The notes beneath the pieces were generated by a model. The model was not told the origin of the DNA and made no database searches. It saw only the letters and a program-made list of their open reading frames with translations. Made by a program: the position numbers and the translations under genes. Below, piece by piece: positions 5,451 to 12,380 of a stretch of DNA of 12,380 nucleotides (its first letter is position 1; each line of letters starts with the position of its first letter). The stretch spans positions 1-12,380 of the forward strand of contig CAAGHC010000101.1 of NCBI GenBank assembly GCA_900769565.1. The letters are read 5' to 3'. The DNA comes from Clostridia bacterium. Its GTDB lineage: Bacteria > Bacillota > Clostridia > Christensenellales > Borkfalkiaceae.

Positions 5451-5960
5451 TTAGTCTACTAATTCGATAATTGCAACTTCAGCTGCATCACCCTTACGGG
5501 GTCCGAGTTTGTAGATTCTGGTGTATCCGCCACCTTGTCCCTTTTCTTCCTTGCGGGTTGCGTACTTGGGAGCATATTCGTCGAAAATCTTTTCGATAAG
5601 CGGATATTTGATTGCTTGGGTTCTCTTCTTGAAGTCGGGCTTGCTTTCTTTAAAGCCTTTAACTTCTTGAAGGTCGTTAACCAAACTCATAATCTTTCTT
5701 CTCGCATTAAGCTTTTTAGCGCCGTCCTTGATAAGAGTCTTGGTGGTTTCCTTACCCTTTTCGTCAACTACCTTAACTTCCGATTCTACGGTGTCAGCAT
5801 AGGTGTTTACTGCGAGAGTAATGATTTTTGCTACGTATGAAGCAACTTCTTTTGCTCTTGCTTCGGTAGTTTCAATCTTGCCGTGCCACAAAAGTGCAGA
5901 TGCTTGATTCTTAATAAGCGCTAATCTTTGCGTTGCGTTTACGCCTAATTTTCTTGCCAT
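5451..5960 (-). CDS. rplQ: 50S ribosomal protein L17 with internal insertions
   Basis: L17 is a large-subunit ribosomal protein. At 169 residues it is longer than the E. coli (127) and B. subtilis (about 120) proteins. The conserved parts are present: MARKLG...QRLALIKNQ at the start, KIETTEARAKEV (28-39), KLNARRKI (83-90), LIEKIFDEYAPKYATR (121-136) and GGYTRIYKLGPRKGDAAEVAIIELV at the end. Extra residues lie at about 52-82, between the first helices and the ARRK segment, and at about 98-117, before the second half. Both are charged and lysine-rich. The start ATG has SD GGAGG 8 nt upstream, inside the end of rpoA, 3 nt away. It is the last gene of the operon. Confidence 0.97.
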   Translation of the reverse strand: MARKLGVNATQRLALIKNQASALLWHGKIETTEARAKEVASYVAKIITLAVNTYADTVESEVKVVDEKGKETTKTLIKDGAKKLNARRKIMSLVNDLQEVKGFKESKPDFKKRTQAIKYPLIEKIFDEYAPKYATRKEEKGQGGGYTRIYKLGPRKGDAAEVAIIELVD

Positions 5961-5963
5961 TGT

Positions 5964-6917
5964 TTAGTCCTCCTTGTCCCTTAACTTTAAGCCGTAACTG
6001 TTGAGTTTGAATATAACTTCATCCAGTGATTTTTTGCCCAAGTTGCGGACTTTAAGCATATCGTCTTCGGTTTTTTTGGTTAAATCGTCTACGGTGTGAA
6101 TGTTTGCTCTCTTCAAGCAGTTGTACGAACGCACCGATAAATCCATTTCTTCGATGGTTTTTTCTAATATCTTGGTTCTGGTGTCTTCTCCCGGAGGAAC
6201 GAGTATTCCTATATTACCGATTTCAGACAAGGATACGAACATTCTTACGTGCTCTTCCAAGATTTTTGCTGCAAGACTTACTATATCTCTACCCGAGAAT
6301 GCACCGTTCGTCCATACTTCAAGAACGAGTTTATCAAAGTCTACGCTTTGTCCAACACGAGTTGCCGTTACGTTATAGCTAACTTTCTTAACCGGTGTAT
6401 AAATACTGTCGATTGCTATGTTATCTATAATATCGGTCTTGTGTTCGTCGGCACCTTGGTAACCACGACCTCTGCCAACAGTAAGTTCTAAATCAATCTT
6501 TCCGCCTTCATCAACAGTGCAAATATAAAGTTCAGGATTCAAAACTTCAAGGTCAGCATCACACGCGATATCGCCTGCTTTTACTACTGCAGGACCAACT
6601 TTCTCGAGCTTAACCGTCTTCTTGTAATCTTTATCTAGACAGGTAGATTTGATTGCTACGCACTTTAAGTTAAGAATAATTTCCGTTACGTCTTCCTTAA
6701 CCTTGGGTACAGCGGTAAATTCGTGCTTAATCGCTAAATCTTCCGAGAACTTAATGTTCTGAATCGCTACACCAGGAAGTGCGGATAATAAAATCCTTCT
6801 TAAAGCGTTACCAAGCGTTAATCCAAAACCCTTTTCTAATGGTTCTACGACTACTTTTGCGTAACTTCTGTCTTCACTTTCTTCCACTGCTATTTTCGGC
6901 ATTTCAATTTCCATCAT
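5964..6917 (-). CDS. rpoA: DNA-directed RNA polymerase subunit alpha
   Basis: The alpha subunit dimerises to start RNA polymerase assembly and contacts upstream promoter DNA and activators. The 317-residue length is normal. The N-terminal assembly domain (about 1-230) has GFGLTLGNALRRILLSALPG (30-49). A linker leads to the C-terminal domain with helix-hairpin-helix segment CLKRANIHTVDDL and VRNLGKKSLDEV near the end. Two adjacent ATGs exist (6917 and 6914); the first is 10 nt after SD GGAGG. It lies between rpsD and rplQ as in other Bacillota. A promoter just upstream suggests extra expression of rpoA-rplQ. Confidence 0.98.
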   Translation of the reverse strand: MMEIEMPKIAVEESEDRSYAKVVVEPLEKGFGLTLGNALRRILLSALPGVAIQNIKFSEDLAIKHEFTAVPKVKEDVTEIILNLKCVAIKSTCLDKDYKKTVKLEKVGPAVVKAGDIACDADLEVLNPELYICTVDEGGKIDLELTVGRGRGYQGADEHKTDIIDNIAIDSIYTPVKKVSYNVTATRVGQSVDFDKLVLEVWTNGAFSGRDIVSLAAKILEEHVRMFVSLSEIGNIGILVPPGEDTRTKILEKTIEEMDLSVRSYNCLKRANIHTVDDLTKKTEDDMLKVRNLGKKSLDEVIFKLNSYGLKLRDKED

Positions 6918-6948
6918 GAGAAATTTACCTCCTTAAAAAATAGTTTCG

Positions 6949-6977
6949 TTATAGATAATTGCGGGAATTCTTGTCAA
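6949..6977 (-). promoter_or_regulatory. Internal promoter for rpoA-rplQ
   Basis: In the 122-bp rpsD-rpoA gap the minus strand has a perfect -35 TTGACA (6972-6977), a 17-bp spacer and -10 CTATAA (6949-6954), or TATAAC with 18 bp. Predicted transcription starts about 25 nt before the rpoA ATG. GCGGG (7002-7006) and CCCGC (6961-6965) on the minus strand form an inverted repeat around the -35, which may be incidental. Confidence 0.6.
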
Positions 6978-7039
6978 GGCGTGGAAAACCAAAACTTTCC
7001 CCCCGCAAAAATCCAACGAAGTTTTATTGTTTTATTTAA

Positions 7040-7663
7040 TTATTTCGAGTACAATTCGACAATCATGTGTTCTGCAATAGAGATATCGATATCTTCTCTT
7101 ACAGGAAGCGCAATGATTTTACCAGTAAGGGTTTCGGGATTGAACTCTAACCACTTGGGCATGTTACCAACTTTCATTTGCTTGATTTCTGCAAAGTACT
7201 TGTTGTCTTTCTTGGTTTCTTTAACTGCAATAACGTCACCAACTTTTACGCTGTAAGATGCGATATTTACGTTTCTTCCGTTTACGGTGAAGTGTGCGTG
7301 AGTTACGAGTTGACGAGCTTGTGACCTAGAAGAACCGATACCCATTCTGAAAATAACGTTATCAAGTCTTCTTTCTAAGAGTGAAAGCATGTTTTCACCC
7401 GTGATACCCTTCATTCTATCAGCCTTTTCATAATACTTTCTGAATTGACCTTCAAGTACGCCGTAAATTCTCTTACATTTTTGCTTTTCACGAAGTTGAA
7501 GTCCGTATTCGGAAACCTTCTTTCTGCCCATACCGTGTTGACCAGGTGCTACGGGTCTCTTTTCGAATGCGCAAACGCCCTTAAAGCATCTTTCGCCTTT
7601 TAAGAATAATTTTGCGCCTTCACGTCTGCATAAACGACATTTAGATTCAGTATATTTAGCCAT
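7040..7663 (-). CDS. rpsD: 30S ribosomal protein S4, zinc-ligand form
   Basis: S4 is a primary 16S rRNA binder that starts assembly of the small-subunit body. It has 207 residues. The N-terminus keeps four cysteines (C9-x2-C12-x13-C26-x4-C31), as in the zinc-binding form of S4. The S4 RNA-binding domain follows from about 93 (LERRLDNVIFRMGIGSSRSQARQLV). The C-terminal IAEHMIVELYSK ending is typical. SD GGAGG lies 8 nt before the ATG. Gap to rpsK is 14 bp. In many bacteria S4 represses its own operon; no specific S4 binding structure was identified here. Confidence 0.98.
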   Translation of the reverse strand: MAKYTESKCRLCRREGAKLFLKGERCFKGVCAFEKRPVAPGQHGMGRKKVSEYGLQLREKQKCKRIYGVLEGQFRKYYEKADRMKGITGENMLSLLERRLDNVIFRMGIGSSRSQARQLVTHAHFTVNGRNVNIASYSVKVGDVIAVKETKKDNKYFAEIKQMKVGNMPKWLEFNPETLTGKIIALPVREDIDISIAEHMIVELYSK

Positions 7664-7677
7664 TTATCTGTCCTCCA

Positions 7678-8070
7678 TTATACTCTACGTTTTTTGGGCG
7701 GTCTGCATCCGTTGTGCGGAATGGGAGATACGTCCTGAATAAGGGTTACTTCCATATCGCAGTTGGTTAGTGCACGGATAGCTGATTCTCTACCTGCACC
7801 AGGACCTTTTACGTATACTTCTACCGAACGCATACCTTGGTCTCTTGCAACTTTACCTGCTGCTTCTGCTGCCATTTGTGCTGCGAACGGAGTGCTCTTT
7901 CTCGAACCACGGAAACCAAGGCTTCCTGCGCTCGACCATGATACGGTGTTTCCTTGCATGTCGGTAATGGTTACCAACGTGTTATTGAAAGACGCTTGAA
8001 TGTGAACTTGACCTTTGTCAACTTTCTTAACGTCCTTACGTTTTTTAACTACTTTTTTAGCTGCTGCCAT
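7678..8070 (-). CDS. rpsK: 30S ribosomal protein S11
   Basis: S11 lies on the platform of the small subunit, close to the Shine-Dalgarno/anti-SD helix. The 130-residue protein has a lysine-rich start, GQVHIQASFNNTLVTITD (20-37), SWSSAGSLGFRGSRKSTPFA, GPGAGRESAIRAL and the ending PIPHNGCRPPKKRRV, all characteristic of S11. SD GGAGG stands 9 nt before the ATG. It sits 15 bp after rpsM in the conserved order rpsM-rpsK-rpsD. Confidence 0.98.
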   Translation of the reverse strand: MAAAKKVVKKRKDVKKVDKGQVHIQASFNNTLVTITDMQGNTVSWSSAGSLGFRGSRKSTPFAAQMAAEAAGKVARDQGMRSVEVYVKGPGAGRESAIRALTNCDMEVTLIQDVSPIPHNGCRPPKKRRV

Positions 8071-8085
8071 TATACCTTACCTCCG

Positions 8086-8463
8086 TTATCTGCTAGCCGT
8101 TTTCTTTTTAGCAACGGTACGACGAGGTCCCTTTCTGGTTCTCGCGTTTCTCTTCGAGCTCTGTCCACGAACGGGAAGGCTCTTTCTGTGACGAACACCT
8201 CTGTAGCAACCAATTTCTATCAATCTCTTAATAGAAAGGCTTACTTCACTGCGAAGGTCACCTTCTACGCGAAGGTTGTGTTCGATATACTCTCTGAGTT
8301 TAGCAACATCGCTTTCACTCAAGTCTTTTACTCTGATGTCGGGGTTAATACCCGTTTCACTGATGATTTTCCTTGAAGTCGTAAGACCGATACCGTAAAT
8401 ATAGGTAAGACCGATTTCGACTCTCTTGTTGTTCGGCAAATCAACGCCGGCTATACGTGCCAT
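8086..8463 (-). CDS. rpsM: 30S ribosomal protein S13
   Basis: S13 is in the head of the 30S subunit and contacts P-site tRNA and the 50S subunit. I take the ATG at 8463, giving 125 residues and the canonical start MARIAGVDLPNNKRVEIGLT. An in-frame TTG three codons upstream (8470-8472) would add MTR but sits only 3 nt from the SD GGAGG. The ATG is 12 nt from that SD, a little far but consistent with the family. The basic tail RNARTRKGPRRTVAKKKTAS is typical. A 155-bp gap separates it from rpmJ. Confidence 0.96.
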   Translation of the reverse strand: MARIAGVDLPNNKRVEIGLTYIYGIGLTTSRKIISETGINPDIRVKDLSESDVAKLREYIEHNLRVEGDLRSEVSLSIKRLIEIGCYRGVRHRKSLPVRGQSSKRNARTRKGPRRTVAKKKTASR

Positions 8464-8618
8464 TCTTGTCAAATACCTCCGTATTTTTTCCTTTTTTTTA
8501 TTTTTTTATATATATGTGAAGTCTGTACCCCGTTCGCTTTTGGAATGATAAACTACTTGGTTTACAAACTGTGTTTTCGCTATAAACCCGAAAAGGGTTT
8601 AAGTTACGTGGCTAATAA
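8464..8618 (-). other. 155-bp rpmJ-rpsM intergenic stretch with hairpins
   Basis: This is the widest gap inside the ribosomal operon. The minus-strand transcript would form a 6-bp hairpin GGCTAA-TTA-TTAGCC across the rpmJ stop codon (8610-8624). A 7-bp hairpin TAAACCC-TTTTC-GGGTTTA follows (8583-8601), and a weaker TAAAC-CAAGTA-GTTTA. None is followed by a U-run, so no terminator is seen. A purine-rich tract and SD GGAGG precede rpsM. No convincing promoter pair was found. Confidence 0.4.
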
Positions 8619-8735
8619 TTAGCCTTGTCTTTGTTTGTGGTTTTTGTTTTTAGAACAAATTACCATAACTTTTCCGTTTCTCTTGATTACTCTACATTTG
8701 TCGCACATGGGCTTTACAGATGGTCTTACTTTCAT
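8619..8735 (-). CDS. rpmJ: 50S ribosomal protein L36, zinc-ligand form
   Basis: L36 is the smallest large-subunit protein. I read it directly between infA and rpsM. It has 38 residues from ATG 8735, beginning MKVRPSVKPMCDKCRVIKRN and ending KNHKQRQG. The zinc ligands C11, C14, C27 and H33 are all present (the C+ form), with one residue more than the usual 37. SD GGAG stands 9 nt upstream. Confidence 0.96.
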   Translation of the reverse strand: MKVRPSVKPMCDKCRVIKRNGKVMVICSKNKNHKQRQG

Positions 8736-8767
8736 TTTAATATCTCCTTTGGAATTCGTTTATGTTT

Positions 8768-8989
8768 TTAGTTCTTGCTACGCCAGATTATTCTGCCTTT
8801 TGTCAAATCGTATGGGCTCATTTCCAGTTTTACACTGTCGCCGGGAATAATCTTAATGTAGTGCATGCGAAGCTTTCCCGAAATATAAGCCGTTATTACG
8901 TGACCGTTGGATAATTTAACCGTAAATGTTGCATTCGGTAACGCTTCAACTATCACGCCTTCGGTTTCTATTACGTCATCCTTTGACAC
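8768..8989 (-). CDS. infA: Translation initiation factor IF-1
   Basis: IF-1 blocks the ribosomal A site during initiation. The 73-residue OB-fold protein has the family pattern MSKDDVIETEGVIVEALPNA (1-20), FTVKLSNGH, ISGKLRMHYIKIIPGDSVKLEMSPYDLTKGRI and a short basic end (WRSKN). It starts with GTG at 8989 instead of ATG. SD AGGAGG, 9 nt upstream, lies inside the last codons of the preceding KOW gene, only 4 bp away, so translation is probably coupled. Confidence 0.97.
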   Translation of the reverse strand: MSKDDVIETEGVIVEALPNATFTVKLSNGHVITAYISGKLRMHYIKIIPGDSVKLEMSPYDLTKGRIIWRSKN

Positions 8990-8993
8990 AAAC

Positions 8994-9278
8994 TTAATCC
9001 TCCTGTAATTTTTGTTTCTCGGCTCTCACCGAGCGGTAAACCCTTTCGTTGCCGACGGTTTCACCGTTTTGTATTTTCATTGCAAGCCCTATTTCGGCTT
9101 GTTCAACTACCGTTTTTACGTGTTTAAAGTTTTTCTTTTTAAGGTTGTTAACCTTTCTTTTTCGTCCGTCCGTTACGTAGGCTATATTTTCTTGAGTTCT
9201 AACAACTAGATAAAATATACCTTTATCACGTCCGTCCGTACTGACTACTACGTCGCCCGTCTGTACTTTTCTCTCCAT
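8994..9278 (-). CDS. KOW-domain RNA-binding protein (L14e/L6e/L27e-like)
   Basis: The 94-residue basic protein begins with a KOW-type motif: GDVVVSTDGRDKGIFYLVV (8-26), followed by YVTDGRKRKVNNLKKKNFKHVK. Proteins of this type, related to the KOW part of eukaryotic/archaeal L14e, L6e and L27e, are commonly encoded between map and infA in Clostridia. The operon position supports a ribosome-linked or RNA-binding role, but the function is not established. The glutamate- and lysine-rich C-terminal third is probably helical. SD AAGGTG lies 4 nt before the ATG; the gap to map is 8 bp. Confidence 0.85.
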   Translation of the reverse strand: MERKVQTGDVVVSTDGRDKGIFYLVVRTQENIAYVTDGRKRKVNNLKKKNFKHVKTVVEQAEIGLAMKIQNGETVGNERVYRSVRAEKQKLQED

Positions 9279-9286
9279 AATTCACC

Positions 9287-10033
9287 TTATAAAGTGAGAA
9301 TTTCCACACCGTTATCGGTAATAACTATCGTATTTTCATAATGAGCTGACGGCCTTCTGTCCTTAGTTACAACACTCCAACCGTCCGATAAAAAGTCAAC
9401 TTGATACACGCCTGCATTTATCATAGGCTCTATTGCTAGTGCCATACCTTTTTTAAGGCGTATACCCGTGCCTTTTCTTCCATAGTTAGGAACTGACGGG
9501 TCTTCGTGCATTTCTCTTCCTATTCCGTGACCAACAAGCGCTCTTACAACCGAGAAACCGTTTTTTTCCGCATGCGTTTGTACTTGATAACCTATATCGC
9601 CTAAAGGCGTACCGTCTCTCAAATTTTCAATCGCCTTAAAGAAACATTCTTCAGTAACTTTAACGAGTTTTTTCTTTTCTTCGCTAACTTCACCTATCAT
9701 GAACGTTCTCGCTGCATCGCCTTGCCAACCGTTATAAAGAACGCCAACGTCAATACTAACTATTTGACCTTCTTTAATCACGATATCGTCAGAAGGAATT
9801 CCATGAACTACCGTTTGGTCTATCGACGCACAAATTGATGCGGGATAGCCCGAATACCCTAAAAATGATGGGTACGCTCCGCAAGATTTTATATAATCGT
9901 GTGCAAGTCTGTCTAAATCTTTGGTTGTCATTCCCGCTTTAATCGAATTACCGATTAAGTTGAGAACGTCTGCCGTTATTTTTCCACTTTCTCGCATGCG
10001 AGCGATTTCTGCATCTGTTTTTACAGTAATCAT
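9287..10033 (-). CDS. map: Type I methionine aminopeptidase
   Basis: This enzyme removes the initiator methionine from new proteins. The 248-residue length matches the bacterial type I enzyme. All five metal ligands of the pita-bread fold are present: D95 (SIDVG), D106 (GDAARTF), H169 (GHGIGREMHE), E202 (AIEPM) and E233 (HYENT). H77 in VVHGIP is the conserved substrate-contact histidine. The start ATG shares a base with the adk stop (TGATG), so the two are coupled. No strong SD of its own is seen. It has no N-terminal zinc-finger extension. Confidence 0.97.
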   Translation of the reverse strand: MITVKTDAEIARMRESGKITADVLNLIGNSIKAGMTTKDLDRLAHDYIKSCGAYPSFLGYSGYPASICASIDQTVVHGIPSDDIVIKEGQIVSIDVGVLYNGWQGDAARTFMIGEVSEEKKKLVKVTEECFFKAIENLRDGTPLGDIGYQVQTHAEKNGFSVVRALVGHGIGREMHEDPSVPNYGRKGTGIRLKKGMALAIEPMINAGVYQVDFLSDGWSVVTKDRRPSAHYENTIVITDNGVEILTL

Positions 10034-10653
10034 CAGCCTAAAACCTTTACGATTTGTTCGAAAACCTGTTCGATTTTACAGTTACCGTCAATATCGACGA
10101 GTTTACCTTGTCCTTTATAGTAATCAATGAGCGGTTGCGTTTGATTTACGTAAACTTCAAGTCTACTTTTAACCGTTTCAGGATTATCATCCTTTCTTAC
10201 GGTAAGTTCAGCCCCACATTCAGGGCAAACTTTTGTATTGCCGATAAAATCAACGTGGTAAGAATTGCCACATTTAGGACAACTTCTTCTGCCCGTTATT
10301 CTCTTTTCGATTTTAGTTAAGTCTACGTCGAGATTTATAACTAAATCGGGACAATCAATTTTATCAAGCGCAACTGCTTGCTCAATGTTTCTAGGAAAGC
10401 CGTCAAGAAGATAACCGTTTTTACAGTCAGGGTTGGAAAGTCTGTCTTTAACTAACTCTACCGTTAGGTCGTCTGGACAAAGACTTCCCGTATCCATAAC
10501 TTCTTTAACTTTTAAACCGAGCGCCGTTTGATTTTTAATATTTTCTCTGAATAAGTCACCGGTTGAAATATGCGGCAGGTCGTACTTTTCAGCTATATAC
10601 GCCGCTTGTGTGCCCTTGCCGCTTCCTGGTGCGCCAAGTAATATCAACTTCAT
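10033..10653 (-). CDS. adk: Adenylate kinase, zinc-containing LID
   Basis: Adenylate kinase catalyses ATP + AMP = 2 ADP in the cytoplasm. The protein has 206 residues. The P-loop GAPGSGKGT is at 7-15, the AMP-binding STGDLFRE at 30-37 and DGFPR at 84-88. The LID domain carries four cysteines (C125-x2-C128 and C143-x2-C146), the zinc-stabilised form common in Gram-positive bacteria. The gene starts 4 bp after the secY stop with only a weak SD (AAAGG inside secY). It overlaps map by one base. Confidence 0.97.
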   Translation of the reverse strand: MKLILLGAPGSGKGTQAAYIAEKYDLPHISTGDLFRENIKNQTALGLKVKEVMDTGSLCPDDLTVELVKDRLSNPDCKNGYLLDGFPRNIEQAVALDKIDCPDLVINLDVDLTKIEKRITGRRSCPKCGNSYHVDFIGNTKVCPECGAELTVRKDDNPETVKSRLEVYVNQTQPLIDYYKGQGKLVDIDGNCKIEQVFEQIVKVLG

Positions 10654-10657
10654 GATT

Positions 10658-11944
10658 TTATTTCAAGAAACCTTTGTAATTCTTCATCATTATTTGTGAT
10701 TGAAGTGCTTGTTCAAATTCAAGTGCTACCGATACTATAATTAAAAGTCCCGTTGCACTAAATACGTTCATTAAGCCTTCACCACCGATTGCCTTAAATA
10801 TTAAGGACGGAATAAGCGCTAGAATTGCAAGGAATATTGCTCCGAAAAGTGTAATCCTATTTGAAACCCTCTTTAGATAGTCCGCGGTAGGTTTACCAGG
10901 TCTTGTACCAGGAATGAAACCACCGTTTCCTTGAATACTCTTACTAATATCGTCAGGATTAAATTGAATCTGATTATAGAAATAAGAGAAGAAAAGTATG
11001 AGCACGCAAAGGATTACCATATAAGGCCAACTACCAGTTCCCATGTTGGTCGTCCACCAGTTTTCACCTATACCTAAAAGGTTGATGATTAAATCGGGGA
11101 AACTCAAGATTGCAAACGCGAAGATTAAGGGCATAACACCCGACGCATTTACCTTAATAGGAATGTGGGTCGATTGACCACCGTACATCTTTCTGCCTTT
11201 TACTTGTTTTGCATATTGAACGGGAATTTTTCTTTCAGCGTCGTTTACGGTAACTATTGCACCGAAAATTACGATTGCCGCAATAATAAATCCGATAAGC
11301 GTCCAAGCTGCAGTCATTGCTTGTTCTGCTACGAACAAGTTTCTAAGCAATCCAAGGATTGCCGTACCTGCGGTAGATAAAATACCTGCAAAGATGAGAA
11401 GTGAAATACCGTTAGAAACGCCGTAGTCGGTAATTCTTTCACCAATCCACATTGTAAGCGCTGCACCTGCCGTATATACGATTACCAAGAACGCATAACT
11501 TAAGAAGTTTGCAAATCCGGTACTACCGAAAATCTTTCCGGTATTTACAGATGCTTGGAACGCTACCAAAATACCGATTGCTTGTGCAATCGCTAGGAAT
11601 AAGGTAAGAATTCTCGTATAAGCGTTAATTCTTCTTCTACCTTCTTCACCTTGTTTGCTCAATCTTTCGAGAGCGGGAATACCTACCGTCAAAAGTTGAA
11701 TAATAATTGATGCGTTAATGTAGGGTCCGATACCCATTGCAAAGAACGTACCGTAAGTGAGCGCACCACCGGACATAGCACTCATTATCTGAAGATAAGT
11801 GAAGTCTTGCATACCCGAGAAGATTTCAACGCCCGGTACGGGAATGTAACACCCGAGCCTGTACACAAAAAGAAGTGCTATCGTAATTAAAATCTTACGT
11901 CTTACTTCTTTTATTTTAAACGCATTTACTATCGTTTGAAACAT
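10658..11944 (-). CDS. secY: Protein translocase subunit SecY
   Basis: SecY forms the protein-conducting channel of the Sec translocon in the cytoplasmic membrane. The 428-residue protein has the expected ten hydrophobic segments. Signatures include the N-terminal VRRKILITIALLFVYRLGCY (14-33), then IPVPGVE, the plug-region SGGALTYGTFFAMGIGPYINASIIIQLL, the basic loop DAERKIPVQYAKQ and the cytoplasmic loop GGFIPGTRPGKPTADYL. SD AGGAGG lies 5 nt before the ATG. Its position between rplO and adk is the standard spc-operon order. Confidence 0.98.
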   Translation of the reverse strand: MFQTIVNAFKIKEVRRKILITIALLFVYRLGCYIPVPGVEIFSGMQDFTYLQIMSAMSGGALTYGTFFAMGIGPYINASIIIQLLTVGIPALERLSKQGEEGRRRINAYTRILTLFLAIAQAIGILVAFQASVNTGKIFGSTGFANFLSYAFLVIVYTAGAALTMWIGERITDYGVSNGISLLIFAGILSTAGTAILGLLRNLFVAEQAMTAAWTLIGFIIAAIVIFGAIVTVNDAERKIPVQYAKQVKGRKMYGGQSTHIPIKVNASGVMPLIFAFAILSFPDLIINLLGIGENWWTTNMGTGSWPYMVILCVLILFFSYFYNQIQFNPDDISKSIQGNGGFIPGTRPGKPTADYLKRVSNRITLFGAIFLAILALIPSLIFKAIGGEGLMNVFSATGLLIIVSVALEFEQALQSQIMMKNYKGFLK

Positions 11945-11965
11945 TTTGCCCTCCTAATCAGCGGG

Positions 11966-12380
11966 TTAAATTTGTTCTGCCTTTCCGCCTGCTTTTTCGA
12001 TTGCTTCTTTTGCAGATGCCGAGAAACTTAACGCTTTAACGGTAAGTGCCTTGGTTAAAGTTCCGTTGCCGAGAACCTTTAAGCCGATGCTACCTTTAAG
12101 AACTTTAATAAGTCCCTTTTCGTTAAGAACTTCCATATCAACTACAGAATTTGCTTCGAAGTTTTCCAATACGGAAAGATTTACTATGCTGTATACTTTT
12201 TTGAAATGGTTGTTGAAGCCACGTTTGGGGATTCTTCTGATTAAAGGCATTTGACCACCTTCAAATCCGGGACGAACACCGCCACCGCTTCTTGCCCATT
12301 GTCCTTTATGTCCCTTACCGCTGGTCTTGCCGAGCCCAGAGCCGATACCTCTGCCCAATCTCTTTCTTGCAGTCGTTGCG
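11966..12380 (-). CDS. rplO: 50S ribosomal protein L15 (5' end outside the window)
   Basis: L15 is a late-assembling large-subunit protein. The frame stays open to the window edge and reads ATTARKRLGRGIGSGLGKTS before the conserved GHKGQWARSGGGVRPGFEGGQ and MPLIRRIPKRGF. The C-terminal half has ALTVKALSFSASAKEAIEKAG. In the family about 15 more residues precede this point, so the TTG at 12356-12358 is a leucine codon, not the start. About 137 residues are visible. The stop lies 21 bp before secY. Confidence 0.96.
   Translation of the reverse strand, partial: ATTARKRLGRGIGSGLGKTSGKGHKGQWARSGGGVRPGFEGGQMPLIRRIPKRGFNNHFKKVYSIVNLSVLENFEANSVVDMEVLNEKGLIKVLKGSIGLKVLGNGTLTKALTVKALSFSASAKEAIEKAGGKAEQI

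Noticed and set aside
8464..8472. TTG start three codons upstream for rpsM
   Set aside because: It is only 3 nt from the SD, and S13 proteins begin MARIAGV, matching the ATG at 8463.
12356..12358. TTG as start of rplO
   Set aside because: The frame continues upstream with residues (TTARKR) that belong to the conserved L15 N-terminus, so the gene runs off the window.
1..12380. CRISPR arrays, insertion sequences, tRNA or rRNA genes
   Set aside because: No regular direct-repeat array, no transposase frame with terminal repeats, and no tRNA/rRNA signature sequence was seen on either strand.

Overview
This window looks like the end of a contig from a low-GC Bacillota genome, most likely an uncultured member of the class Clostridia. 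The evidence is the ribosomal gene order (rplO-secY-adk-map-KOW gene-infA-rpmJ-rpsM-rpsK-rpsD-rpoA-rplQ), the strong AGGAGG ribosome-binding sites, the zinc-ligand forms of S4, L36 and adenylate kinase, and the U-tailed intrinsic terminators. The genus cannot be read from the sequence. Bases 1-19 match the 3' end of the Illumina TruSeq read-2 adapter, so the left edge is an assembly boundary and the first gene is cut artificially. All genes lie on the minus strand except one, so transcription runs mostly from right to left.

Right part (about 5450-12380, minus strand): the distal half of the S10-spc-alpha ribosomal supercluster. It encodes L15 (cut by the window edge), SecY, adenylate kinase, methionine aminopeptidase, a KOW-domain RNA-binding protein, IF-1, L36, S13, S11, S4, RNA polymerase alpha and L17. 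Genes are tightly packed, often with the SD inside the upstream gene or with touching stop and start codons. A good sigma-A-type promoter lies between rpsD and rpoA. A strong 12-bp-stem terminator closes the operon after rplQ.

Middle part (about 3040-5440, minus strand): an iron-uptake operon, feoA-feoB, plus an unrecognised 53-residue acidic ORF that overlaps the end of feoB. FeoB is unusual because it ends in a short cysteine motif after its last membrane helix, resembling the separate 'FeoB-associated Cys-rich' proteins of Clostridia. A 7-11-7 inverted repeat overlaps the -35 of the feo promoter and is a candidate metal-regulator operator.

Left part (1-3030): a YgjV-family membrane protein (plus strand) diverges from a DeoR-type regulator. 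Beyond them, a strong promoter (TTGACA-17-TAATAT) drives a roughly 340-nt untranslated, highly structured RNA that ends in an intrinsic terminator just before the SD of a PotA-like ABC ATPase. I do not recognise this RNA family. It is the most interesting element in the window: either a stand-alone ncRNA or an attenuating leader of the polyamine-type transporter gene.
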